This document shows, one piece after another, positions 1 to 8,133 of a DNA stretch of 64,000 nucleotides. The notes below the pieces were generated by a model. The model had not been told where the DNA came from. It was given only the letters and a program-made list of their open reading frames with translations, and did no database searches. Each line of letters opens with the position of its first letter. Within the stretch, counting starts at the first letter, position 1. The stretch is from Falsiroseomonas bella (lineage in GTDB: Bacteria; Pseudomonadota; Alphaproteobacteria; Acetobacterales; Acetobacteraceae): the NCBI RefSeq assembly GCF_003173615.1, contig NZ_QGNA01000005.1:518976-582975 (forward strand), in the 5' to 3' direction. The translations under genes were made by a program, and so were the position numbers.

Positions 1-184
1 CCGCGCCTGGTTCGCGGGTGGGGCCACCCTTGTGCTTCGACGTCTTGGCCATGTCAGTGCCGTCCTTTGTGGGTGTCCACTGAATTGGTGTGCAGGGTCG
101 AGGCCGGGTCGACGCTCGGTCCCATGGACCGGGCATCCTCTCGGATCCGATCCGTGCGGCGGGAGAGTCTGCTTCGTGCGTGCA

Positions 185-550
185 TCAGGCGCGCAACGCC
201 GGCCGCGGGGCCTGCTCCTCCGCCAGTTCGCGCTGCAGGAAGAAGTTCAGGAAGGTGCGGATGGCCGCGACTGCCGCCAGCTTTCCGATCTGGTCCCAGT
301 CCGGCGAGATCGCCGTGCCGACGATGTCGGCGGCGAGTTGGAACTCCAGCGCCAGCGACAGGCCACGCGCAAGGCCCATGCGCACGTCGCCTGTCACCCG
401 GCCAAGCGCCTGACCAACCAGCCTCGAAAGTGCCACGAGCATGGCCACGAGGATGATGGCGACGCTGACCGCCTCGATACCGAGCTTGAGCCACGACGCC
501 GCGGCGATGACCGCGGCTTCGAGTCCCTCGGGAAGTGCGGCGACGTGCAT
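185..550 (-). CDS. DUF1622 family membrane protein
   Basis: A 121-residue membrane protein of the DUF1622 family, whose function is unknown. Two hydrophobic stretches are visible, at about residues 28-50 and 68-90. The second holds the family-like LALEFQLAADI segment, and the C-terminal part has the typical AAIRTFLNFFLQREL ending. Length is normal for the family. It is divergent from the symporter gene to its right, and the roughly 600-bp gap between them carries two copies of a repeated GTTAC element. The family call rests on recognising these motifs and the start on being the only suitable ATG; the function remains unassigned. Confidence 0.75.
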   Translation of the reverse strand: MHVAALPEGLEAAVIAAASWLKLGIEAVSVAIILVAMLVALSRLVGQALGRVTGDVRMGLARGLSLALEFQLAADIVGTAISPDWDQIGKLAAVAAIRTFLNFFLQRELAEEQAPRPALRA

Positions 551-809
551 GCGCGTGCTCCTGGATGGCCCGCTCGTCGGGCAGGCATGGCGCCCAAGGA
601 CCGGGCTCAGCCCACGAGAAAGCCCCCAGGCTCGCGGCCCGATCGATTTCCAAGAACTGGCAGCCGCAGGGACCGCGGGATCATCAGACAGGGGCAGCGC
701 TTCATGGCGTTCTCTCCCAGATCGACAGCATCAGCGCGATCATGGTGAGTTGACCACTTAGCACCGCGGAGACACTGCCGGGCGGCTCGAGAGCCCGCGC
801 CCTGGGTAA

Positions 810-824
810 GTTACGGTGACATGC
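810..824. promoter_or_regulatory. GTTAC repeat element, copy A
   Basis: GTTACGGTGACATGC. It matches the consensus GTTACCGTGACGTAC inferred from the copies in this window and has an imperfect 5-1-5 palindrome as its core (GTTAC-G-GTGAC). It lies between divergent DUF1622 and symporter genes. A transcription-factor site is inferred; the regulator is unknown. Confidence 0.4.
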
Positions 825-905
825 GGCCGGCCCGGGCTGCGTCCGCGCTGGGCGGGGTGAAAGCGCGAAGCGGGGGATGGCCGCCATGAAGGCGCGGACG
901 GCGGA

Positions 906-920
906 GTTACCGTAACGTAC
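906..920. promoter_or_regulatory. GTTAC repeat element, copy B
   Basis: GTTACCGTAACGTAC, with a perfect 5-1-5 palindrome (GTTAC-C-GTAAC). It lies 82 bases downstream of copy A and about 240 bases before the symporter start. Flanking GGAG and CTCC extend the symmetry. Operator function is inferred from repetition and position only. Confidence 0.4.
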
Positions 921-1156
921 TCCGGGCTGGCCCGGCCGGCGCCATGCTGAACGCACCCAGGGACGTCGACCTTTATGAACGAGATACGACACTCCCCATC
1001 CGATGCCGGGCTCGTTTCGGCCAGCTTTCCGTCTGAAGCGGCGCACCGGTCGCCCTGGCGACGGGGGCCACGGCCATCGACGACGCCTGTGCCCGGATGC
1101 GGGCGCGACGCTTCGGGAACGGCCGCAGCGCCGCCTGCCAGGCAATCCTGACGCCG

Positions 1157-2023
1157 ATGGATGGCATGGATGGCGCCCTCGCGTTGGCGCTCAAGGTTCT
1201 GCTGCTCATCTTCATGGCGGGCTCGCTGCTCGAGATGGGGCTCGGGCTGAGCGTCACGGAGGCGCTGAAGGGGCTGCGCAATCCCCGCTTCCTCGCATAC
1301 GGCGTGCTGTTCGCCTTCATCCTTGGGCCGCTCGTCGCCTGGGTCCTGACCCGTATCATCCCGCTTGAGGAACCCTATGCGGCTGGGCTGCTGCTACTCG
1401 CGATGGCACCCTGTGCGCCCTTCCTGCCGATGATGGTGGGCCGTGCGCGGGGCGACATCGGATATGTGCCGGCCATGCTTTTGCTGTCGGCCGTCGGCAC
1501 GCTGATCCTGATGCCAGCCGGGGTGCCGTTGCTGGTCCCGGGCCTGGCCGTCGATGCCTGGACGATCGCGCGCCCGTTGATCGTGATGGTCCTGCTGCCG
1601 CTGCTGGCCGGCCTGGTCCTGTTCCGCACCGCCCCAGGCTTCGCGGCTGCCATCCGGCCCAGGGTCAAGCGCGTGACGGGGATCGCCGCGATCGGGCTGC
1701 TCGCGCTCTGCGTCGTGATGTACGGCCGCGGCTTCGCAAGCACCTTCGGAAGCTTCGCGATCGGCACGCAGCTTCTGTTCCTGGGCCTGCTGACGACGGC
1801 GGGCTATGCCTTCCCGCGCGGGCTCGCGCAGGCGCAGCGCAGCGTCCTCGGCCTTGGCCTCGGCACGCGGAACGTGGGGGCGGCCGTCGCGCCGCTGCTT
1901 GCGGTGGCCGATATCGATCAGCGCGCGATCGTCATGGTGGTGCTCGGCGTTCCGCTGCAGCTCCTCTGCAGCCTTGTGGCTGCCGCCTGGTTCGCACGCG
2001 ACGCGAAGCGCGCCGAGCTCTGA
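1157..2023 (+). CDS. Bile acid:sodium symporter (BASS) family protein
   Basis: An integral membrane transporter of 288 residues with about nine hydrophobic segments, resembling the bile-acid:Na+ symporter/ArsB-like BASS superfamily. Family-like features are the early GLSVTEALKGL amphipathic segment, the LAMAPCAPFLPM stretch after the third membrane segment, and the late LGLGLGTRNVGAA motif, which resembles the conserved crossover region of BASS proteins. The substrate cannot be inferred, since the family moves organic anions, pantothenate or pyruvate. The ATG that opens MDGMDGAL was preferred over an upstream ATG because the extra 20 residues are basic and non-hydrophobic. The next gene begins 12 bases after the stop, so the two are probably co-transcribed. 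Confidence 0.75.
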   Translation: MDGMDGALALALKVLLLIFMAGSLLEMGLGLSVTEALKGLRNPRFLAYGVLFAFILGPLVAWVLTRIIPLEEPYAAGLLLLAMAPCAPFLPMMVGRARGDIGYVPAMLLLSAVGTLILMPAGVPLLVPGLAVDAWTIARPLIVMVLLPLLAGLVLFRTAPGFAAAIRPRVKRVTGIAAIGLLALCVVMYGRGFASTFGSFAIGTQLLFLGLLTTAGYAFPRGLAQAQRSVLGLGLGTRNVGAAVAPLLAVADIDQRAIVMVVLGVPLQLLCSLVAAAWFARDAKRAEL

Positions 2024-2035
2024 AGGATACGCCGC

Positions 2036-3286
2036 ATGCCGGTCTGGCTCATTCCCATGATCTACACGGTGGTCAGCCTCGTATGCGCCACCGCACTGCC
2101 GCGCATAGAGTATGGACTTGCCCTGCCCTTCGACCTCGGGATCTCCGCCTCGGCGGCTCTCGCCGTGCTGTCCTCGATCGCGTCAGGGATGATGGCGCTG
2201 ACGGGTATCGTCTTCTCGATCGCCTTCGTCATGCTGCAGTTCAGCGCGGTGACCTATTCGCCACGCTTCGCCAATCGCTTCGCGCGCGATCCCGTGCTGT
2301 TCCATGCGCTCGGCATCTTCTTCGCCACTTTCACCTATTCGCTCGCTGCGGCCGCCTGGTCGGACCGCGGCGGTTCCGGGCAGGTGCCGGCCGTCTCGGC
2401 CCTGGTCGCCGTTGCGCTGCTGTTTGTCAGTCTCATGGCCTTCGGGCTGCTGATGCGGCGCCTGGGCGACCTGCAGATCACCAACACGCTGCGCTACATC
2501 GGGGACCAGGGACGGGCCATCATCGGGCAGACCCTGGCGACCTCCGCGCAAGGAAGTGCCGGCCGCGGCGGCAGCCGGGCCGTGGAGGCGCCCTCGCCGG
2601 GAGCTGTGACCCAGATCCTCCGCCATGCCGGGCCGCCGGGCTACGTGCAGCGTTACGACATCCCCGCCCTCATCGGCCTCGCGCAGGGCGCGGGGGCGCG
2701 CATCAAGGTGGAATGCGCCGTGGGCGACATGATGATGGATGGCAGCGTCATGCTGCGCGTGCTCGGCGGCGCAGGGACGGTGCCGGAAACCGCGCTGCGC
2801 AAGGCGGTCAGGCTCGGCTCGGACCGCACCTTCGAGCAGGATCCGAAATACCCGATCCGGCTGCTCGTGGACATCGCAATCAAGGCGTTGTCGCCCGCGA
2901 TCAACGACCCGACCACAGCGGTGCAGGCGCTCGACCAGATCGAGGATCTGCTGCGACGGCTGGCGCGGCACGATCTCGCGGACGGGCGCCTTGCCGATGC
3001 GGAAGGGGTGCTGCGCGTCGTCTTTCCTACGCCCGACTGGGACGACTACCTCGCCCTCGCCTTCGACGAGATCCGCGTGTTCGGCGCAACATCGGTGCAG
3101 GTAATGCGGCGACTTCGCTCCGCGCTGCGCGGCCTCGCGGAGCTGGTCGGCGAGAGCGACCGTGCGGAAGGCGTCCAACGCTACCTCGAGCACGTGGACG
3201 CCGCGATCGAGAACTCCGCCTTCGACGAGCGGGACCGTGCCGCCGCCCGGCAGGAGGATCCGCAGGGGCTCGGCCTGACACGGTAG
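2036..3286 (+). CDS. DUF2254 domain-containing membrane protein
   Basis: A 416-residue predicted membrane protein of the DUF2254 family, function unknown. About four hydrophobic segments occupy residues 1-140, with the family-like SGMMALTGIVFSIAFV and FATFTYSL stretches. A hydrophilic cytoplasmic half follows that includes KALSPAINDPTTAVQALD, a hallmark conserved block. Length is typical. It lies just downstream of the symporter gene in the same direction. The family assignment is firm; no biochemical role is known that could be quoted. Confidence 0.8.
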   Translation: MPVWLIPMIYTVVSLVCATALPRIEYGLALPFDLGISASAALAVLSSIASGMMALTGIVFSIAFVMLQFSAVTYSPRFANRFARDPVLFHALGIFFATFTYSLAAAAWSDRGGSGQVPAVSALVAVALLFVSLMAFGLLMRRLGDLQITNTLRYIGDQGRAIIGQTLATSAQGSAGRGGSRAVEAPSPGAVTQILRHAGPPGYVQRYDIPALIGLAQGAGARIKVECAVGDMMMDGSVMLRVLGGAGTVPETALRKAVRLGSDRTFEQDPKYPIRLLVDIAIKALSPAINDPTTAVQALDQIEDLLRRLARHDLADGRLADAEGVLRVVFPTPDWDDYLALAFDEIRVFGATSVQVMRRLRSALRGLAELVGESDRAEGVQRYLEHVDAAIENSAFDERDRAAARQEDPQGLGLTR

Positions 3287-3326
3287 CGGCCTTCAGGTGG
3301 CCTCGGCGCCCGGAAGGGCGCGCAGG

Positions 3327-5603
3327 CTATCGATGCTGGCCCTTCCTGTTGCCGCGCGCGCCCGCCGCCGCCCGGTCGGGCCGCGGCGACATCTTGAAGC
3401 GCAGCGCGGGGCCGCCTTGCGGCAGCGTGCCCTGATCGCCTGTCGGCCGCTCGAGCAACGCCCGGTCATCGCTGCCGAACATCCTCTCCACCTCCGCCAT
3501 GCGCCGCGCCGCTTCCTCCGGCATCTCGCCCGCCGCCTCCACGACGCTGCGGAGCACCGCCAGCGCCTTGGCCCGAACCGCCGGGTCGTCGGGGAGAAGT
3601 GCTGGCAGGGTCTCGATCGCTCGCGCCTCGTCGATCAGCAGCATGAAGAATTGCTGGCGGATGGTCCGCTTGAACTCCGCAAGCGGCAGCCTTTCCCGCC
3701 CCAGCGCCGCGCGGATGCGCCGGATGATGGCGAAGGAGCGCTCATCCGCACTGGCCGTCGGCAGCCGCACCCACATCAGAGCGCGCAGCACCGCCTCATT
3801 CAGGCCGCCCTCGGCCATGGCGGCGCGCAACCGCTCGGTCGCCAGGGCCACGAAGCGGGCATGGTCCGGAATTTGGCCGGGCCGCGCGCGCGGCGGCGCC
3901 GTTTCCGCCGCAAGGCCGGTCGCCGCCTGCACCAGCGGCGAGGAATAGACCTCCTGGAAGACCCGTTCGCTCAGTGCGTCGCGCTGGCGGCCATAGGCCT
4001 CCAGCATGCGCGTGACGGCCTCGGACACCTGGCGTTCGGCGACCCGGCCGGGATTGTCGTCCGCGACGGGCCGGCGGTCGGCGCGCGCGAACTCCGCTGC
4101 CCAGCGCACCCATGCCATGGCCGGGTTGCGATCCGAGAACAGCGTGTAGGACATGCGCGCCGGGTGCAGCTGTTCCATCGCCCAGGTGACGGGCGGGGTC
4201 GCCAGCGCACGCACCGCGGGCTGGGCGAACTGCCGGTAGAGCGCGAGGTTCGCCTCCGACACCCGACGCGCCGCGGCGAAGCGCTTCTCGTCCTCCGCAT
4301 CGGTGCCGCCATGCCGGGCGAGGTCGGCGAAGCGGCGCGCCTCGAAGTTCACCAGCCACTCCCCGCCGATGAGCTCCGCCCGCGCCTCTTCCTTCGCAGG
4401 CCGCAGCACCGCCTCGTAGAGGCCGGGCGGCAGCACGTCGATCATGTCCATGTTGGACGCGAACTCGTTGTGCTCCTTCCGCGCCACGCCGCCCGAGACG
4501 AAGATGCCAAGGTGGCCGATGCTGCCATGCACGGAATAGACGATGGTCTGGCCATGCGTGCGCAGGTCGTTCTCGTCGCCGTAGAGATCGGTGATCCAGG
4601 ACAGCGCCTGGGCGGGCGGCGTGATGTCGTCGCCCTCGGAACAGAAGACGATGATCGGCGACTGGATGGCGCGCGGATCCACGCGCGTGCCGTCGGAGAA
4701 GATCAGCTCGCCCGTCGCCAGCCGGTTGCCGACGAAGAGCTGGTCCACGATGAACTGCATCTCCTCGGCGTTGAGGCGGACATGCCCGCCCCACCATTTC
4801 TCGAAGCCGAGGTAGCGGTCGGCCGCCTTGTCCACGTCGGCCCAGACCTCGTACTGCTTGGTCCAGTAGGTGTTCGCCGGATTGCCGCTCTCGAAGTTCG
4901 TCACCAGCCAGGCGCCATCGAACTTGCCGCCGCCGATGTCACCCGTCATCGCGGTCAGCCAGGATCCGCCGAGCAGACCGCCGAGGTAGCGCATCGGCGC
5001 CTTGCCCGGCACGCCGGCCCAGGTGGAGATGGGCGAGCCGGCGACCATGATCGGGCCGAAGGCCTCGGGCCGGATCGCGGCGGCCATCAGCAGCGCCCAG
5101 CCGGCCTGGCAGTTCCCGATGGCGACCGGCTTGCCTTCGGCGTCATGGTGCCGGCGGCCGACCTCCTCGGCGAAGGCGACGATGGCGCGGACCACGTCTT
5201 CGATCGTCTGGCCGGGTTCGGGCTCGGGACGGAAGCCGACGAAGTAGCAGGGATGGCCGGCGTTGATCGCGACGCCGATCTCGCTGTCCGCCTTGAAGCC
5301 GCCGATGCCCGGCCCGTGGCCCGCGCGCGGGTCGATGACGATGAAGGGGCGGGCGAGCGGATCGGTCGGGGGCGCGCCCTCCGGCGGCGTCACGCGCGCC
5401 ATCCAGTAGTTCACCGGCCGCGGCAGGTCGCGGCCATCCAGCACGAGGTCGAAGCCGAAGGTCAGGACGTGCCGCATCGGGTCGTCCTCGCGCTCCAGGA
5501 ATGCGTTGCCGCGCTCGCGAAGCACGTCGAGGAACAGCACCGAACGCTGCCAGGCGTCGAGGCCGTAGGCGGCCCAGGGGAACAGCGACGGGTGGGCGGG
5601 CAT
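3327..5603 (-). CDS. DUF3141 alpha/beta-hydrolase with PHA-synthase-like Cys box
   Basis: A 758-residue cytoplasmic protein of the DUF3141 family. Residues about 85-370 form an alpha/beta-hydrolase region. The nucleophile box is GNCQAG with Cys at about 165, the Asp is in CSEGDD (about 325-326) and the His is in SIGHLGIF (about 364). That is the Cys-Asp-His layout of polyhydroxyalkanoate synthases rather than a Ser lipase box. The C-terminal half is helical and unassigned. The ATG at 5603 was chosen because GAGGAG lies 6 bases upstream; the in-frame ATG at 5607-5609 is too close to that site. No phaB or phasin gene is nearby, so actual PHA synthesis is not implied. A GTTAC element lies about 145 bases upstream. 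Confidence 0.75.
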   Translation of the reverse strand: MPAHPSLFPWAAYGLDAWQRSVLFLDVLRERGNAFLEREDDPMRHVLTFGFDLVLDGRDLPRPVNYWMARVTPPEGAPPTDPLARPFIVIDPRAGHGPGIGGFKADSEIGVAINAGHPCYFVGFRPEPEPGQTIEDVVRAIVAFAEEVGRRHHDAEGKPVAIGNCQAGWALLMAAAIRPEAFGPIMVAGSPISTWAGVPGKAPMRYLGGLLGGSWLTAMTGDIGGGKFDGAWLVTNFESGNPANTYWTKQYEVWADVDKAADRYLGFEKWWGGHVRLNAEEMQFIVDQLFVGNRLATGELIFSDGTRVDPRAIQSPIIVFCSEGDDITPPAQALSWITDLYGDENDLRTHGQTIVYSVHGSIGHLGIFVSGGVARKEHNEFASNMDMIDVLPPGLYEAVLRPAKEEARAELIGGEWLVNFEARRFADLARHGGTDAEDEKRFAAARRVSEANLALYRQFAQPAVRALATPPVTWAMEQLHPARMSYTLFSDRNPAMAWVRWAAEFARADRRPVADDNPGRVAERQVSEAVTRMLEAYGRQRDALSERVFQEVYSSPLVQAATGLAAETAPPRARPGQIPDHARFVALATERLRAAMAEGGLNEAVLRALMWVRLPTASADERSFAIIRRIRAALGRERLPLAEFKRTIRQQFFMLLIDEARAIETLPALLPDDPAVRAKALAVLRSVVEAAGEMPEEAARRMAEVERMFGSDDRALLERPTGDQGTLPQGGPALRFKMSPRPDRAAAGARGNRKGQHR

Positions 5604-5746
5604 TGTCATTCTCCTCGGGCGCGCCGCCTGCCGGTCGGAGGGGATTTGCAGGCGGACCGCTTGGCCAGCCAGCGAGCACGCCACCACGCATCCCCTAGCA
5701 GATGGGCAGGCCCTGGCGACACCGCGACCGCTCAGCCGGCAGGTAC

Positions 5747-5761
5747 GTTACCGTGACGTGC
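5747..5761. promoter_or_regulatory. GTTAC repeat element, copy C
   Basis: GTTACCGTGACGTGC, the closest match to the inferred consensus, embedded in a longer palindrome (GGTACGT...ACGTGCC, 5742-5762). It lies about 145 bases upstream of the DUF3141 start, between that gene and the end of the TPR gene. Operator function is inferred. Confidence 0.4.
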
Positions 5762-5781
5762 CGCAGGCAGGCGCGGCGGCA

Positions 5782-7440
5782 TCATTCTGCGGCGCGGGGC
5801 GCTGCACGGCCCTCCGCCGGCATGCTGGTGTCCTGGCCCGGCAATCCCGCCAGGCGCAGGCCTTCGACCATGGCGGCGATGATCTCCGGGTGGACATTGC
5901 GCGACCTGAGATCGGCCAGGGCGTGATCCCCATAGGCAGGATCGATGCGCAGGATCGCCTGCACCGCCGCGGAGGCCTCGGCAGCGAGGCCAAGCTGCGC
6001 CGCGGCGGACGCCACGACGACGAAGGCCGGCACCGCATGCTCCACCGTCATCCGACGCATCTCGGCGAGCGCGTCCGCGTAGCGCCCGTGCATGTAGTGG
6101 TACAGGGCCAGCCCGATCCGGTAGTTGCCCGGCTGGGCCGGGTTGCGTGCATAGGAGTCCCGCAGGAGCGGCAGCGCCTCGTCCCACTCCATCCGGGCGG
6201 CATGCCGGACGCCGAGATCGGACATGATCTCCGTGTCGTTCGGATTGAGCGCAAGGCCTGTCCGGAGCTCGGCGAGGCCGGCGGCGACGTCGCCGGCGAA
6301 CCAATAGGCCAGTGCGAGCGCATGATGGCCGCGGCTGCAATGCGGGGCGAGCTCCACCGCCCGGAGGGCCAGATCCCGGGCGCGTTTCAGGAGGTCCATC
6401 GCACTCGTCGGCGGTTCATGGCCGAAGCGCAGCAGGTTCACATAGACCTGCGACAGGCACGCGAAGGCTTCGGCATAGTCGGGGTCGCGCCGGATCGCCT
6501 GTTCGAGCCCTTCGCGGACGGCGTGGATCAGGGCGCGATCGTAGGTGCGCCAGTACTGGTAGAAGCGGATCACGCTGTCATAGGAGGATAGGCTTTCCGG
6601 CGGCTTGCCCTCCACCTCCCGCGCCCGCTCGCTGAAGATCACGCCATAAGGCTGAGCCAGGCTGCGCACCACGCTGTTCGCCACCTCGTCCCGCACGCGC
6701 AGGATCTCTCGGGGATCCAGCATGCGGTCGAAGGTCTCGCCCCAGATGTAGCGTCCGGTCCGCGCGTCGCTCAGCAGCACTTCCAGCCTGAAACGATCGG
6801 CAGAAACAGTCGTGCCGCCGGTCAGCAGGAGGTCCACGTCGAGCGGCCCGCAGGAGCCCACGGCATCCTCCCGGGCGACGTCGCGGCTGAAGACGGTGTC
6901 CGAACCGAACACGAACAGGTCCGTGAAGCGCGTCAGCCCCACGATCACCTGGCGCGTCAGGCCGCGCGAGAGGTTCGGAAAGGCGGAACGGTCGCCATCC
7001 TCCTCGAAAGGGCAGACGAGGATTGCGCAGCCGTTGCGGCGGCTCGTTCCGCCGCGCGTGACCGGCGCCGGCCCTTCCTGGGGCGTCGCGCCGGAGTGGT
7101 GCGCGAAGGCCGGCACATACCCGCCGCGTGGAATCGTGATCCGCACGCCATCCGCCTGCCCGGCCGTGAGGTAGTAGCGCTCGAGCGCGCGTCGCAACCG
7201 CCCGGCCTCGATGCGGACGATCGAATCGACCTGGGGATCGAAGTCCGCTGCCCGGCCGAACACGGAGGTCGCAATATTGTAGGCCTTTATGCGCTCCCCG
7301 CGCCCACCGAGTGTTTCCTCGACCACGTAGGCGAGGAACTGCCGGTTCCGGTCGGAGGCCTCGAAGTCGCGGGACGCAAGAATGCGCCGCAGTTCCGTGC
7401 GAACCGCCTCCGCATCGTCGTTGTGCCCGCCGCCATTCAT
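5782..7440 (-). CDS. TPR protein with TolB-like/adenylate-cyclase-associated N-terminus
   Basis: About 552 residues. The N-terminal ~110 residues (RILASRDFEASDRN, SVFGRAADFDPQ, RIEAGRLRRALERYY, IPRGGYVPAF) match a module found ahead of TolB-like and TPR regions in many rhizobial and related proteins annotated as adenylate cyclases. A beta-rich TolB-like segment follows at about 120-280, then TPR-type helical repeats to the C-terminus (for example YAEAFACLSQVYVNLLRFG, SRGHHALALAYWFAGD). There is no cyclase catalytic domain, so it is probably a scaffold or regulator. The start is uncertain: the ATG at 7440 has weak CTGGA ahead, and the ATG at 7503 has no ribosome site. A GTTAC element lies upstream. 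Confidence 0.65.
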   Translation of the reverse strand: MNGGGHNDDAEAVRTELRRILASRDFEASDRNRQFLAYVVEETLGGRGERIKAYNIATSVFGRAADFDPQVDSIVRIEAGRLRRALERYYLTAGQADGVRITIPRGGYVPAFAHHSGATPQEGPAPVTRGGTSRRNGCAILVCPFEEDGDRSAFPNLSRGLTRQVIVGLTRFTDLFVFGSDTVFSRDVAREDAVGSCGPLDVDLLLTGGTTVSADRFRLEVLLSDARTGRYIWGETFDRMLDPREILRVRDEVANSVVRSLAQPYGVIFSERAREVEGKPPESLSSYDSVIRFYQYWRTYDRALIHAVREGLEQAIRRDPDYAEAFACLSQVYVNLLRFGHEPPTSAMDLLKRARDLALRAVELAPHCSRGHHALALAYWFAGDVAAGLAELRTGLALNPNDTEIMSDLGVRHAARMEWDEALPLLRDSYARNPAQPGNYRIGLALYHYMHGRYADALAEMRRMTVEHAVPAFVVVASAAAQLGLAAEASAAVQAILRIDPAYGDHALADLRSRNVHPEIIAAMVEGLRLAGLPGQDTSMPAEGRAAPRAAE

Positions 7441-7572
7441 TCCAGATCCACGCGACCATGAAGGCTTGGCATCGAGGGGGTCGAGAGACCATCCATTAAA
7501 CATAAATATAGTGGAATTTCGGCCGCCACGATACCGGAAATCCGTCCGCGGGCGGAGGGCGGACCGCCGGCG

Positions 7573-7587
7573 CTAACAGTGACGTAC
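7573..7587. promoter_or_regulatory. GTTAC repeat element, copy D
   Basis: CTAACAGTGACGTAC, a degenerate copy keeping the right half GTGACGTAC. It lies between the divergent TPR gene and a small plus-strand gene, next to an unusually AT-rich stretch (about 7497-7512) that may hold a promoter. Operator function is inferred. Confidence 0.35.
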
Positions 7588-7669
7588 TTAGCGACGGCCA
7601 ACCGTGGATGTCTCCTGGCAGCGCCTTGATTCAGCCGTTCCCGATCAGGCTTCTGGGAGCCAGGAAGCC

Positions 7670-7978
7670 ATGCCCGATGAGCCCGCGGTCCGCTCCGAAC
7701 TGGACTGGGTCCTTGCCCGATTTCCAGAAGATGAGGCGCTGGTCCGGCGCCTGTTCCTGACGCAACCGGCCTTCCGCAGCACCTGCGAGGACTATCGCCT
7801 CGCACGGGAGGGCCTTTCGACCTTCGAGGAACTCGCTGTGAGCGGGCCCCGCGCCGAAGTCGGGGAATACCGCACGCTCGTTCGGGAACTTGAGGCCGAA
7901 CTCCTGGCGATGTTCCGCGCCGCCAGAGACGGGGCCTCGCCGCCGGATGCGCCCCGACCGGGAACCCGGAACCCGTGA
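7670..7978 (+). CDS. Hypothetical small soluble protein
   Basis: A 102-residue acidic, probably helical protein that I do not recognise as a named family. Notable features are an FPEDEALVRRLFLTQPAFRSTCEDYRLAREG-type segment near residues 17-47 (charged, with one Cys) and a coiled-coil-like region at about 60-85. The ATG was chosen because GGGAG and AGGAAG lie immediately upstream; an earlier ATG at 7604 lacks a site. It sits between the TPR gene and the porin, downstream of a GTTAC element. No function is proposed. Confidence 0.5.
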   Translation: MPDEPAVRSELDWVLARFPEDEALVRRLFLTQPAFRSTCEDYRLAREGLSTFEELAVSGPRAEVGEYRTLVRELEAELLAMFRAARDGASPPDAPRPGTRNP

Positions 7979-8133
7979 GGCGTGACGCTCAACACCCCGG
8001 GCGTTCAGGCGGGCTGGCCAGGCCCGAGCGCTCGATCCTGTCGGGAAGCGGTCAGGCAGCAGCCAACCCACCCCACGATCCAGCGAACGACATGGCCGGG
8101 GCGGTTGGCCTGGCCCCCCTCTGGAGATGGCGC

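Larger units (their letters stand above)
551..1156. other. Intergenic region with nested inverted repeats
   Basis: No convincing gene is seen in this stretch. It holds two copies of the repeated GTTACCGTGACGTAC-like element (810-824 and 906-920). Between them is an 8-bp inverted repeat, GTCCGCGC at 841-848 against GCGCGGAC at 892-899. An outer pair of CCGGCC-rich arms lies at about 825-836 and 929-940. The arrangement is roughly symmetrical and sits between divergent genes, as expected for a shared control region. Confidence 0.5.
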
